From NCBI RefSeq assembly GCF_003590875.1, contig NZ_QYUN01000002.1, forward strand, positions 248,001 to 312,000: a DNA stretch of 64,000 bases, read 5' to 3'. Under the pieces are notes generated by a model. It was not told the DNA's origin. It searched no databases and worked only from the letters and a program-made list of their open reading frames with translations. The stretch is from Noviherbaspirillum cavernae. GTDB taxonomy: Bacteria; Pseudomonadota; Gammaproteobacteria; Burkholderiales; Burkholderiaceae_D. The position numbers and the translations under genes are program-made. Of this stretch, positions 49,717 through 58,440 are shown in pieces (within the stretch, counting starts at the first letter, position 1; every line of letters begins with the position of its first letter).

Positions 49717-50070
49717 TCATTTGCATTGAGCGAGAGCGGGGCGTTGCAAGGTTGCCTGTGCGTTTTTCCTGTACGCAAAGCGTTGCACCAAACCGGCCAG
49801 TTGCGTTGCGAGTTTCGCTCCCGGCGATTGCGGACGCTCGATGCGCACTTCAAGGTTGCCCTTGGCGGGATCGGCCTCGACTACCGTCAATTGTCCGGGG
49901 ATGGTTTGCAGTGCATTGCCGGCGGACAACCAGTAGTCATGCGACACGCCTTCCATTGTCACCCAGGCGCGACCGCGCACGATGCGCAGGGTCTGGCCCT
50001 GTTTTGCAATGCCGGAGCTGGCTTGTCCGGCCGGGATGACGAGCGCCTTGTTTGTGAATAAGTCTCTCAT
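49717..50070 (-). CDS. DUF2917 family protein
   Basis: A 117-residue cytoplasmic protein with a cupin-like beta-rich pattern typical of DUF2917: QTLRIVRGRAWVTMEGVSHDYWLSAG and ALQTIPGQLTVVEAD. It is divergent from a GcvA-like LysR regulator, an arrangement conserved in Burkholderiales, so it is the likely target of that regulator. Biochemical role unknown. Confidence 0.85.
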   Translation of the reverse strand: MRDLFTNKALVIPAGQASSGIAKQGQTLRIVRGRAWVTMEGVSHDYWLSAGNALQTIPGQLTVVEADPAKGNLEVRIERPQSPGAKLATQLAGLVQRFAYRKNAQATLQRPALAQCK

Positions 50071-50214
50071 GATCTACACTCCTGAAATGGCTGGCGGGGA
50101 TGCCTTTGCACGGGGAGATTCGAATTAATCTCTCATGCACAGAGCCATTCTAGTTCGCGAGTGCGGACTTTCTAAACGATATCTTTTCCACGTTCTTGCT
50201 AATTTCATTCACAT

Positions 50215-51126
50215 ATGGCGGACTTGCGCAGACTACCCAACCTGGCCGCGTTGCGCGCCTTCGAGGCCGCCGCGCGGCATGAGAATTTCACGCGGGCGGC
50301 GGAGGAAATTCACGTCACCCATGGCGCGATCAGCCATCAGGTGCGGGCGCTGGAGGAAGAACTGGGAGTGACGTTGTTCGTGCGGCACGGCAAGCGGATT
50401 GCGATCACGCCGGAGGGCGAACGCTTTGCCGACACGCTGCGCCGCGCCCTGACCGACATCGCGGCCGCGGCTGAAGTGCTGCAGGCAAGTTCCAGGCAGA
50501 AACGGCTCACGATCACGTCCTTGTCGTCCTTCGCCGCGCGCTGGCTGTCGCCGCGCCTGGGGCAATTCATCGAACGCTATCCCGATCTCGAAGTGATGCT
50601 GCAATCGAGCAATCACCTGACCGATTTCGTGCGCGAATCGGTCGATGTCGGCATCCGCTTCGGGCGCGGTCACTATCCCGGCCTCACGGTGGAGAAATTG
50701 ATGGACGATTACTACTACCCGGTGGCAAGTCCGCGCTTCAATCGCGGCAAGCTGCCGAAGACGCCGCAGCAATTGGTGAAGAGCACGCTGCTGCGGTGCG
50801 ACGGCGAGCCGTGGGAGCCATGGTTCCGCGCGGCGGGAATCGAGGCGGCCGAGCCGACCGGCGGGCTGGTGTTCGAGGATTCGTCGATGCTGGTGCGGGC
50901 CGCGGCGGAGGGGCATGGCATCGCGCTGGCGCGCTTCGCCATCGTCGCCACCGAAATCGAATCGGGCGAACTCGTTCGTCTCTCCGATATTGCGGTGAAG
51001 TGTCCGAGTTCCTACTACTTCGTCTGCCCGCCTGGCGCATTGCAGAAACCGCAAGTGCAAGCTTTCCGCACCTGGCTGTTTGACGAGATCGCGAAACTCA
51101 AGATGCCGACGACCGGTGTGCTATAG
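50215..51126 (+). CDS. LysR-family transcriptional regulator (GcvA-like)
   Basis: A 303-residue LysR protein. The N-terminal winged helix (about 8-68) reads LRAFEAAARHENFTRAAEEIHVTHGAISHQVRALEEELG, the GcvA-type pattern; the C-terminal effector domain contains VDVGIRFGRGHYPGL and SSMLVRAAAEGHGIALAR. The DUF2917 gene is divergent at 144 bases, the usual spacing for a shared control region. The last six bases overlap the ybeD 3' end on the other strand through the palindromic stop CTATAG. Confidence 0.92.
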   Translation: MADLRRLPNLAALRAFEAAARHENFTRAAEEIHVTHGAISHQVRALEEELGVTLFVRHGKRIAITPEGERFADTLRRALTDIAAAAEVLQASSRQKRLTITSLSSFAARWLSPRLGQFIERYPDLEVMLQSSNHLTDFVRESVDVGIRFGRGHYPGLTVEKLMDDYYYPVASPRFNRGKLPKTPQQLVKSTLLRCDGEPWEPWFRAAGIEAAEPTGGLVFEDSSMLVRAAAEGHGIALARFAIVATEIESGELVRLSDIAVKCPSSYYFVCPPGALQKPQVQAFRTWLFDEIAKLKMPTTGVL

Positions 51127-51414
51127 AACCACTTTCACCATCGGATGCGAGGACAGCGCGCGGTACAGATTGTCGAGCTGTTCGCGGCTGGTGGCGCGCA
51201 CCGTGACCGTCAGCGACAGGTAAGTGCCCTTGCTCGATGGACGCATTTCCATCTTGCCGGAATGAAAGGTCGGGTCGTGCTGCACGACGACATCCACCAT
51301 CGTTTGCGCAAAGGCGTCCTGCATCACGCCCATGATCTTGATCGGGAAGTCGCTCGGATATTCGATCAGCGTTTCGCGAGGATTGTCGGCAGGTTTGTCG
51401 GAAGCTTGTGTCAT
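51121..51414 (-). CDS. ybeD: YbeD/DUF493 family protein
   Basis: A 97-residue protein of the DUF493 family with an ACT-like fold: LIEYPSDFPIKIMGVMQDAF, the KGTYLSLTVTVRATSREQLDNLYRAL core and terminal HPMVKVVL. It usually sits between dacA/dat and lipB; function unknown. Here dat is 95 bases upstream as expected, but lipB has been displaced. Confidence 0.93.
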   Translation of the reverse strand: MTQASDKPADNPRETLIEYPSDFPIKIMGVMQDAFAQTMVDVVVQHDPTFHSGKMEMRPSSKGTYLSLTVTVRATSREQLDNLYRALSSHPMVKVVL

Positions 51415-51442
51415 GGCATCAATTCTCTGAGTATGAAACGAC

Positions 51443-51472
51443 GCGTGGTCCCGATTTGCACCGGGACCACGC
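51443..51472 (-). terminator. Perfect 11-bp hairpin between dat and ybeD
   Basis: GCGTGGTCCCG and CGGGACCACGC pair perfectly across an 8-base loop. On the minus strand it is followed by GTCGTTTC, so it is at most a weak terminator; it might instead be an RNA-stability element or attenuator between the two genes. Confidence 0.4.
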
Positions 51473-51509
51473 ACTTGAGGGATGCCTGTATTTTACGCCG
51501 CTGGGTTTT

Positions 51510-52352
51510 TTATGCCTTGGCCGCCTGGTAGGCCGCATGCAGCTTGCGGAAGACCGGGCCCGGCTTGCCGCTGCCGATGGTCTGGCCGTCGATCGTCACG
51601 ACAGGCAGCACTTCCTTCGAGGCCGAGGTCAGCATCACTTCATCGGCGGCGAACACTTCCTCGCGCGCGATGCGACGGACCTCGAGCGGCACGCCGCATG
51701 CCGCCGACAATTCCTCCATCAAGCCGTAGCGGATGCCTTCGAGGATCAGATTGTCCTTCGGCGGTCCCATCAGCGTGCCGTTCTTGACGATCCACACGTT
51801 CGAGGCCGAGGCTTCGGTCAGGAAGCCGTCGCGGAACTGGATCGTTTCCACCACGCCGCTTTGCGCTGCTTCCTGCGCCGCCAGCACGTTGCCGAGCAGC
51901 GACACCGACTTGATTTCACAACGCAGCCAGCGCTTGTCTTCCATCGAAATGCAGGGCACGCCTTTTTCCACCACTGCGGCCGACGGCGGCACCAGCGGAT
52001 TGGTCATGATGAACACGGTCGGCGTCATCTCTTGTGGAAAGGCATGGGCGCGCTTGGCAACGCCGCGCGTGACTTGCAGGTAGATCAACTGGTTGTCGGC
52101 GGGATAGGCCTTCTCGACCTTGCCGATCAGTTCCATCCACTCCTGTTCGGTATGTGGATTGGGAATGCCGATCGATGCGAGGCTGCGGAACAGGCGCGCC
52201 ATGTGCTGCTTCGCACGAAATAACTTTCTTGCATACATAGGGATGACCTCGTACACGCCATCGCCGAAAATGAAGCCGCGATCGAGGACAGGAATCTTCG
52301 CTTCAGACAGAGGCGTCAGTTCGCCGTTGAGGTAAACGAGGGGGTCTTGCAT
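51510..52352 (-). CDS. dat: D-amino-acid/branched-chain-type aminotransferase (fold IV)
   Basis: A 280-residue PLP-dependent class IV aminotransferase of the D-alanine transaminase group. It has VYLNGELTPLSEAKIPVLDRGFIFGDGVYEVI, the PLP lysine in CEIKSVSLLGNVLAAQEA and TEASASNVWIV. It probably interconverts D-alanine and D-glutamate for peptidoglycan, in keeping with its usual neighbour dacA. I chose the ATG at 52352 (MQDPLVYLNG); an upstream ATG is in frame. Confidence 0.9.
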   Translation of the reverse strand: MQDPLVYLNGELTPLSEAKIPVLDRGFIFGDGVYEVIPMYARKLFRAKQHMARLFRSLASIGIPNPHTEQEWMELIGKVEKAYPADNQLIYLQVTRGVAKRAHAFPQEMTPTVFIMTNPLVPPSAAVVEKGVPCISMEDKRWLRCEIKSVSLLGNVLAAQEAAQSGVVETIQFRDGFLTEASASNVWIVKNGTLMGPPKDNLILEGIRYGLMEELSAACGVPLEVRRIAREEVFAADEVMLTSASKEVLPVVTIDGQTIGSGKPGPVFRKLHAAYQAAKA

Positions 52353-52556
52353 GACGGCTTTCCTTGGTAATTGGTGATGAAGCATTTTTGCACAATCAAC
52401 GCGGGGGATTATGCAAAATACGTATGCGTGGATGCTTGTCAGCGAGCATTCCGGCCAGGCGCGTGAGCAGGCCTGGATGCGTCATGACCGAGCTTGGGGG
52501 CCGCGCCATACGAATTGTTGTCGGTGTCGGAATCCTGCGCAAGCCATCGGCAACGA

Positions 52557-54182
52557 TCAAGCGAATGCGCCGATCGTTCTCTCCACCGCCGCGCGCACCG
52601 AACCACTGGTGACGAAGCTGTGCGCCGTCACGATGTCGGCGTGGAACCAGCGGTCGCCGTCGAGGCAGGCCGGGATCTGGCGACGCACCTCGTCGTAGGC
52701 GGCCTGCGTTCCCTTGCCAAGCACGAAGCCGGGCAGGAGCGATTCGGTCATCGTCAAGCCTTGCGCCGCCAGCAGCATTTCGACGCCGACGATGTACTGC
52801 GTGTTGGCGACCACGGTGGCCGCCTTGCGCGCGCACCAGGTCGAGTTGGACACATGGTCTTCGCTGTTGCCTTTCGCGGGAATGCTGTCGACGCTGCCCG
52901 GCATGCACAGCGTGCGGTTTTCCATCACCAGCGCGCTCATCGAACATTGCACGACTGGATAGCCGGTGTTGACGCCGCGAATGCCGCTCATCAGGTTGCG
53001 CGGCAAGCCCCACGACAGCGTCGGGTCGATCAGGCGCGCGATGCGGCGTTCGCACATGCTGCCGAGATCGGCGATGGCCATCGCCAGCAAGTCCATCGCC
53101 TGCGCCAGATACTGGCCGTGAAAATTGCCGCCGGAAATGATCTCGAAGCCGCCGCCGTCCTTGCCAAAGATCAGGGGATTGTCTGTGGCGGAATTGATTT
53201 CCTTGTCGACGATGTTGTCGATGTAGTCCAGCGCATCGAACACCGGGCCGTACACCTGGGGCGCGCAGCGCAGCGAGTACACGTCCTGGATGCGCGGCGT
53301 GTAGGGAATGTCGGTGCGCCGTGATTCCTCGGGGAACTGCACGGCGCGCGCGTCGTGCGTGGTGCGCGTCGAGCCGGCCAGCAGCTGGCGGACGATGGCG
53401 GCGGCCTTGATCTGTCCGGCATGCGGCCGCGCCCGGTGGATGCGTTCGTCGAAGGCGGACATGTCGGCGCGCAGCGCTTCCAGCGTCAGTCCCAGCGACA
53501 GGCAGGCATCCGCCAGCAGATTGCGCGCATCGTGCGCGGCCAGCACCGCGACCGCGAGCGAGACTGTGCAACCGTTGATCAGGGCGGAGGCATCCTTGGC
53601 CTTCAGCTCGAACGTGACCGGGCCGATCTGCGCTTCGGCAATGGCCTGCGGCGCGGGCATGCGCCGCCCCTGGTACATCACCTCCGCTTCCTCGAAACCG
53701 GCAATGGCCGCTGCCAGATAGGACAGCGGCGCGAGGTCGCCGGATGCGCCGACCGAACCCTTCTGCGGCATCACGGGATGGATGCCGGCGTTGAGGAAGG
53801 CCAGCAGGCGCTCCACCACCTCGACGCGCGGCGCCGAATAGTTGGAGGCGAAGGCATTCGCGCGCAGCAGCATGGTCGCCCGGCTCACCTCTTCGGAGAA
53901 GGGTTCACCCAGGCCGGCGGCATGCGCCTTGATCATCTGGGTCTGGAACAGGCCGATATGCTCGACCTTGATGCGGGTGTCTTTCAGCAGGCCGACGCCG
54001 GTATTGAAGCTGTACATCATCGGCGCTTCGTCATGCATCCAGGTTGATTCGATGTAGTCGCGGCTTTGCTGCAAGGCGTCGCGCGAGGAGGGTGCCAGGC
54101 CGACCTTCATGCCCGGATCGCGCGCAATCGCGATCACTTGTTCCGCGCTCAGGGTGAAGCCGTCGATAAGAATTGTGGTCAT
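52557..54182 (-). CDS. HAL/PAL-family aromatic amino acid ammonia-lyase
   Basis: A 541-residue MIO enzyme. The cofactor triad is Ala146-Ser147-Gly148 in SVGASGDLAPLSYL; the catalytic Tyr is Tyr57 in MYSFNTGVG, where histidase has YG-NTG. The segment KAHAAGLGEP keeps the histidase-type His, and VYSLRCAPQVYG is HAL-like. However the Glu of the histidase motif NFHAEP is Gln357 here (NFHGQYLA), and no hutU, hutI or hutG is near. It may be a histidase, a tyrosine/phenylalanine lyase or an aminomutase. It is 11 bases after the M20 amidohydrolase gene, so the two share a transcript. Confidence 0.8.
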   Translation of the reverse strand: MTTILIDGFTLSAEQVIAIARDPGMKVGLAPSSRDALQQSRDYIESTWMHDEAPMMYSFNTGVGLLKDTRIKVEHIGLFQTQMIKAHAAGLGEPFSEEVSRATMLLRANAFASNYSAPRVEVVERLLAFLNAGIHPVMPQKGSVGASGDLAPLSYLAAAIAGFEEAEVMYQGRRMPAPQAIAEAQIGPVTFELKAKDASALINGCTVSLAVAVLAAHDARNLLADACLSLGLTLEALRADMSAFDERIHRARPHAGQIKAAAIVRQLLAGSTRTTHDARAVQFPEESRRTDIPYTPRIQDVYSLRCAPQVYGPVFDALDYIDNIVDKEINSATDNPLIFGKDGGGFEIISGGNFHGQYLAQAMDLLAMAIADLGSMCERRIARLIDPTLSWGLPRNLMSGIRGVNTGYPVVQCSMSALVMENRTLCMPGSVDSIPAKGNSEDHVSNSTWCARKAATVVANTQYIVGVEMLLAAQGLTMTESLLPGFVLGKGTQAAYDEVRRQIPACLDGDRWFHADIVTAHSFVTSGSVRAAVERTIGAFA

Positions 54183-54193
54183 GGTGGTTCCAG

Positions 54194-55471
54194 TCAATGT
54201 CCGGTAAGCGTGTGCGTTGGATGTTCCGCGTCATGGCGCGGCATGAAGTTTTCCACGAAGCGGCTGAACACGGCGGCTGCCTGCGCCGCATCGTCCGCCG
54301 TCATGATTTCGTCCGGATGGTGGCTGATGCCGCCGTTGCCGCAGCGCACGAAGAGCATCGCGACATCGGTCAGCGCGGCGATCGCCATTGCATCATGTCC
54401 CGCGCCCGACGGCAGATGGCGGACCGGCAGGTCGAAGGCGGCAATCGCCGCGCCCAGCTGCTGCTGCAGCCAGGGGGCGCAGGGCACGCTCCCGGCCGCA
54501 TGGGTCGGATTGACCTCCAATCGGACATTGCGCCGCTCGGCAATCTGCTCCATTGCGTCCAGCACATCGCGTACCGCTGCCAGGCGCACGGTGTCGCTCT
54601 CGGCGCGGATGTCGATGGTGAACACCGCCATGCCGGGAACGACGTTCGCCGCGCCGTTCGGCACATTCCATTGCCCGACCGTGCCGACCAGCCCCGGCAC
54701 GCCGGAACAGCGCTTCTCGATGTACAGCCCGATTTCCGCCGCCGCCATCGCGGCGTCGCGGCGCAGGTGCATCGGCACCGTGCCCGCATGGCCGGCAAGG
54801 CCGATTGCGCTGACCAGGAAGCGCGATGCGCCGGAGATGGCGGTGACGATGCCCAGTGGAAGGTTTTCTTCCAGCAGCACTGGCCCTTGCTCGATATGCA
54901 CTTCGATGAAGGCGAGCACCTGTTCCTTCGTGTACGCGGCCTGCGGCAGCGCCTGCGCATCCAGTCCCGACGCAGTCAGCGCCTCGCGCATGGTTTGTCC
55001 CTGCTCGTCGCACTTGTCCAGCACGGCCGTATCGAAGGTGCCGGCGACGGCGCGGCTGCCCAGCAGGGTAGCCTTGAAGCGCACGCCTTCTTCCTCCGCG
55101 AAAGCAATCACCTCGATCGCGAAGGGGAAGCGGCGCTGCTGCCGGTGCCATTCCGCGATGCAGGCGAGCGGCAGCAGGATGCCGAGAGTGCCGTCGTACT
55201 TGCCGGCATCGCGCACCGTGTCGAAATGCGATCCGGTCAGCAGTGCCGGCGCATCCGGCACGATGCCTTCGTAACGGCCGATGACATTGCCTGCCGCATC
55301 GCGCCGCACCTGCATGCCGGCCTCGCGCATCCATTGCGCGAGCTGCTCTGCCGCGTGCGCGTGCGCCGGCGTCAGGTAGGTGCGCGTCAGCAGGCCGGGC
55401 ACCTCGCTGTGGCGGCCCAGTTCGTCGGCCCATCGCATGATGGTTGCGCCCTGGTCTGTTGCCTGAGTCAT
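54194..55471 (-). CDS. M20-family Zn-dependent amidohydrolase (allantoate amidohydrolase/N-carbamoyl-amino-acid hydrolase type)
   Basis: A 425-residue M20/M28 hydrolase. Metal-site motifs GSHFDTVRDAGKYDGTLG, FAEEEGVRF and EVHIEQGPVLLEE, and the dimerisation insert ending HLPSGAGHDAMAIA with GISHHPDE near the C-terminus, are those of AllC/HyuC enzymes, which cleave ureido, carbamoyl or formyl groups from amino acids. No allantoin genes lie nearby, so allantoate is not assured. It is the first gene of a two-gene unit with the ammonia-lyase, and an operator-like motif precedes it. Confidence 0.85.
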   Translation of the reverse strand: MTQATDQGATIMRWADELGRHSEVPGLLTRTYLTPAHAHAAEQLAQWMREAGMQVRRDAAGNVIGRYEGIVPDAPALLTGSHFDTVRDAGKYDGTLGILLPLACIAEWHRQQRRFPFAIEVIAFAEEEGVRFKATLLGSRAVAGTFDTAVLDKCDEQGQTMREALTASGLDAQALPQAAYTKEQVLAFIEVHIEQGPVLLEENLPLGIVTAISGASRFLVSAIGLAGHAGTVPMHLRRDAAMAAAEIGLYIEKRCSGVPGLVGTVGQWNVPNGAANVVPGMAVFTIDIRAESDTVRLAAVRDVLDAMEQIAERRNVRLEVNPTHAAGSVPCAPWLQQQLGAAIAAFDLPVRHLPSGAGHDAMAIAALTDVAMLFVRCGNGGISHHPDEIMTADDAAQAAAVFSRFVENFMPRHDAEHPTHTLTGH

Positions 55472-55498
55472 CGTCGTTCCCTGGAGTCAGTGTGGATG

Positions 55499-55535
55499 GT
55501 TATAGGGATGGATTCAAAGAGAGAATGTACACAAT
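55499..55535 (-). promoter_or_regulatory. Promoter and GntR-type operator in front of the amidohydrolase-lyase unit
   Basis: On the plus strand AATGTACACAAT (55524-55535) matches the motif AATGTAYACRAT also present upstream of the ABC-transporter operon. On the minus strand TATAAC (55504-55499) could be the -10; the operator overlaps the expected -35 position, fitting repression. The motif resembles the TTGTATACAA-like sites of FCD-subfamily GntR regulators, one of which is encoded next door. Confidence 0.5.
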
Positions 55536-55656
55536 GCCGTCGCGCATCAGGTGAAGTCAATGTCGCGCCATGGATGTTTCATGGATGTTTAATGGGAGAG
55601 TGAAATGCCGTTCACTCAAGTTGCAGGTCCGCGAGCAGAACCCTGATGACGCCTGA

Positions 55657-56355
55657 TCAGCATGTCAGCAAGGCGGCGATCAGGTCGCTTTCACGATTGG
55701 CCTCCGCGCAGCCGTCCTCCATGTCTCCCTGCACATGAGCAAGATGATGCAAGGTCATTTCAATGGCGCGCTCGACATCGCCGGCTCTGGCTGCCTCGAT
55801 AATCCGGGCATGTTCATCCGATGAGCACGTCGCGCCATCGTCGCTCTGATGCCGCATCGCGGTCAGGGCGGTGCGCGCCGTCAGTTTCTTCAGAATGTTG
55901 AGCAAGACCTGGTTGCCGACGATCTCGGCAAGCAGGGTGTGAAATTCCGCCAGCAGTTTTGCGCGCAAACGGACATCGCGCGCAGCAAGTGCTTCCCGTT
56001 CGCGTGCCATGTGCTCATCCAGGCGCCGATAGTCGGCGCTCTGTGCCTTCTGTGCAAATTCGCGCACGAGCGCGACCTCCAGAATGCGGCGCACCTCGAA
56101 AATTTCCCGCACTTCATCCTTGCTCAAACGGCTCACGCTGGCGCCCTTTTCGGGAGCGATTTCGATCAGTTCATCCTTGGCGAGCATGAGCAGCGCGGCG
56201 CGAATTTTCGTGCGGCTCACCGAATAGACTTTCGCCAGCGCCTCTTCCTTGAGTTTGGTGCCGGGCGGGAGTCGGCCTTCGACAATCGCATTCGCGATGT
56301 CGTTGGCGATTTCATCGGAAGATTTCGCAACGGCAGCAACAGGTTGATTCGGCAT
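55657..56355 (-). CDS. GntR-family regulator, FCD subfamily
   Basis: A 232-residue regulator with an N-terminal winged helix (about 12-78; IANAIVEGRLPPGTKLKEEALAKVYSVSRTKIRAALLML) and an all-helical FCD effector domain (about 85-222) whose metal/ligand residues fall in FHTLLAEIVGN and EHARIIEA. It is the last gene of the ABC-transporter transcript (35 bases after the ATPase gene) and lies just before the amidohydrolase-lyase unit, so it very likely controls both. Confidence 0.92.
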   Translation of the reverse strand: MPNQPVAAVAKSSDEIANDIANAIVEGRLPPGTKLKEEALAKVYSVSRTKIRAALLMLAKDELIEIAPEKGASVSRLSKDEVREIFEVRRILEVALVREFAQKAQSADYRRLDEHMAREREALAARDVRLRAKLLAEFHTLLAEIVGNQVLLNILKKLTARTALTAMRHQSDDGATCSSDEHARIIEAARAGDVERAIEMTLHHLAHVQGDMEDGCAEANRESDLIAALLTC

Positions 56356-56390
56356 GACTGGGAAGCTCGTTCTTGAGGCGTTGATGGATG

Positions 56391-57119
56391 TCAGGAAATC
56401 GAACCGACAAAGCTGGCAAGTTCGGGCGTGGACGGCGCGCTGAACAAGGCTTTGGGCGAGCCGTGTTCATGCACTTTTCCTTGATGCATGAACACGAGCT
56501 GATCGCCGACTTCGCGTGCGAAGCGCATCTCGTGCGTCACCATGATCAAGGTCATGCCATCCTCGGCCAGTTTGCGCACGACGCTCAACACCTCGTTGAC
56601 CAGTTCGGGGTCGAGCGCCGACGTGATCTCGTCGCACAGCAGCACCTTCGGCGACATGGCGAGCGCCCGCGCGATGGCGACCCGTTGCTGCTGCCCTCCC
56701 GAGAGCTGGTCCGGGTAGTAATCGAATTTGTCGCTGAGGCCGACCTTTTCCATCATGTCCCGTGCGATCGATTCCGCTTCTTTTTTTGCCATCCGTTTGA
56801 CCACGGTCAGGGAAAGCATCACATTCTGTCCGGCTGTCAGATGCGGATACAGATTGAACTGCTGGAAGACCATGCCGACCTTCAGCCGCAAGTTGCGCAA
56901 ATTGCTTTGCCCGACCGTGATGCGTTCGCCATCGACATCGAGCGTCCCCTCATCGAAACTTTCCAATCCGTTGATGGTGCGCAGCAAGGTGCTTTTGCCG
57001 GAGCCGCTGCGGCCGATGATCGCCATCACTTCGCCTTCCCGCACGCTCAGGTCGATGCCCTTGAGAACGTGCAGGTCGCCGAATCGCTTGTGCAGACCGT
57101 TAATGCTGACGAGTGACAT
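56391..57119 (-). CDS. Polar amino acid ABC transporter, ATP-binding protein
   Basis: A 242-residue ATPase of the GlnQ/HisP group: Walker [11 protein letters not shown]-loop [12 protein letters not shown], signature LSGGQQQR, Walker [15 protein letters not shown] and switch His in VTHEMRF. It powers import by the two permeases encoded upstream. The start overlaps the adjacent permease gene by 20 bases. Confidence 0.95.
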   Translation of the reverse strand: MSLVSINGLHKRFGDLHVLKGIDLSVREGEVMAIIGRSGSGKSTLLRTINGLESFDEGTLDVDGERITVGQSNLRNLRLKVGMVFQQFNLYPHLTAGQNVMLSLTVVKRMAKKEAESIARDMMEKVGLSDKFDYYPDQLSGGQQQRVAIARALAMSPKVLLCDEITSALDPELVNEVLSVVRKLAEDGMTLIMVTHEMRFAREVGDQLVFMHQGKVHEHGSPKALFSAPSTPELASFVGSIS

Positions 57120-57756
57120 TCATCTTCCTTTCAAGCTTGCCTGCATAAACAGACAGCGGGAAACACAACAGAAAATACATCAGTGCCACCAGGCCGAACA
57201 CCGTGAATGGCGCAAACGTGGCATTGGCAATCATCGTTCCGGCCTTGGTCAATTCCACGAAGCCGATGATCGACGTGACCGCCGTGCCTTTCACGACCTG
57301 GACCGAGAACCCGACGGTAGGCGGTATCGCAATACGCAGTGCCTGCGGCAGGATGACGTGCCGCATCTGTTCGAAGTAAGTCATCGCCAGGCTGGAGGAT
57401 GCCTCCCACTGGCCGCGTGGAATCGCCTCGACGCAGCCACGCCAGATTTCGGCCAGATAGGCGCTGGTAAACAGCGTGAGCGCCAGTCCCGCAGCGAGCC
57501 AGGGCGACACATCGACTCCCAGCAGCGCCACGCCGAAAAACAGCAGGAACAGCTGCATCAACAGAGGCGTGCTTTGAAACACTTCAATATAAGCGCGGCT
57601 GATCGTGCGCAACGCGCGGCTCTTCGATGTTCGCATGAGCAGCAGTCCAAGCCCGACCAGGCCGCCGCCGAGGAAGGCGACGATGGACAGAACGATCGTC
57701 CATCGCGCCGCGATCAGCAGGTTGCGCAGGATGTCCCATGTGCTGAAGTCGCTCAT
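57100..57756 (-). CDS. Polar amino acid ABC transporter permease 1
   Basis: A 218-residue HisM/GlnP-type permease with about five transmembrane helices and the cytoplasmic EAA-like loop (EASSSLAMTYFEQMRHVILPQALRIAIPP). Two ATG codons are adjacent at the start; the second (57756) has the better distance to GGAGG. It is translationally coupled to the next permease gene. Confidence 0.93.
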   Translation of the reverse strand: MSDFSTWDILRNLLIAARWTIVLSIVAFLGGGLVGLGLLLMRTSKSRALRTISRAYIEVFQSTPLLMQLFLLFFGVALLGVDVSPWLAAGLALTLFTSAYLAEIWRGCVEAIPRGQWEASSSLAMTYFEQMRHVILPQALRIAIPPTVGFSVQVVKGTAVTSIIGFVELTKAGTMIANATFAPFTVFGLVALMYFLLCFPLSVYAGKLERKMNVTRQH

Positions 57757-58421
57757 CATGACCTCCTTGCGATCACGTGGCGTCCGAACAGGACAAGCAG
57801 ATGCCGAAGCAGCAGTGCGAGCATGAAGTACAGCGCAGTGGCGATCAGATAGATTTCAAATGCCCGGAAATTGCGGGACTGGATGAAGTTGGCGCCGAAC
57901 GTCAGCTCTTCCGCCGAAATCTGCGAACACACCGAAGAGCCCAGCATGACGATGATGATCTGGCTGGAGAGTGCCGGCCAGATTTTGGCAAGCGCCTGCC
58001 GCAGGACGACGTGACGAAAAATCTGGAAGCGCGACATGGCCAATGCCGACGCCGCCTCGATCTGCCCTTTCGGCACCGCTTCAATCCCGGCCCGAATGAT
58101 CTCCGTGCTGTACGCGCCGAGATTGATGATCATGGCCAGCGTGGCCGCCTGCCATTCGTTAAGCTGCACGCCAAGACCAGGCAAGCCGAAGAACACGAAA
58201 AACAGCTGAACGATGAAGGGCGTGTTGCGAATCAGCTCCACATAGCCCGCATAGAGCTGCGCAAGGCCCGGCAACTTCCAGGCGCGGGAGACCGCGCCCA
58301 GGATGCCGACCGCCAAGCCGAGCACGGTTCCGGCCGCCGTCAGGCGCAGCGTGCCGAGTATCCCGTTGACGAGATACTCGCGGTATTCCCAGATGCTGCC
58401 GAAATCAAAAAGATAATCCAT
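57756..58421 (-). CDS. Polar amino acid ABC transporter permease 2
   Basis: A 221-residue HisQ/GlnP-type permease: about five transmembrane helices, the start YLVNGILGTLRLTAAGTVLGL and EAA loop EAASALAMSRFQIFRHVVLRQALAKIWPAL. It pairs with permease 1 as a heterodimer. It lies 19 bases after the binding-protein gene. Confidence 0.93.
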   Translation of the reverse strand: MDYLFDFGSIWEYREYLVNGILGTLRLTAAGTVLGLAVGILGAVSRAWKLPGLAQLYAGYVELIRNTPFIVQLFFVFFGLPGLGVQLNEWQAATLAMIINLGAYSTEIIRAGIEAVPKGQIEAASALAMSRFQIFRHVVLRQALAKIWPALSSQIIIVMLGSSVCSQISAEELTFGANFIQSRNFRAFEIYLIATALYFMLALLLRHLLVLFGRHVIARRS

Positions 58422-58440
58422 GATTGCTTCGTCGTGGATT

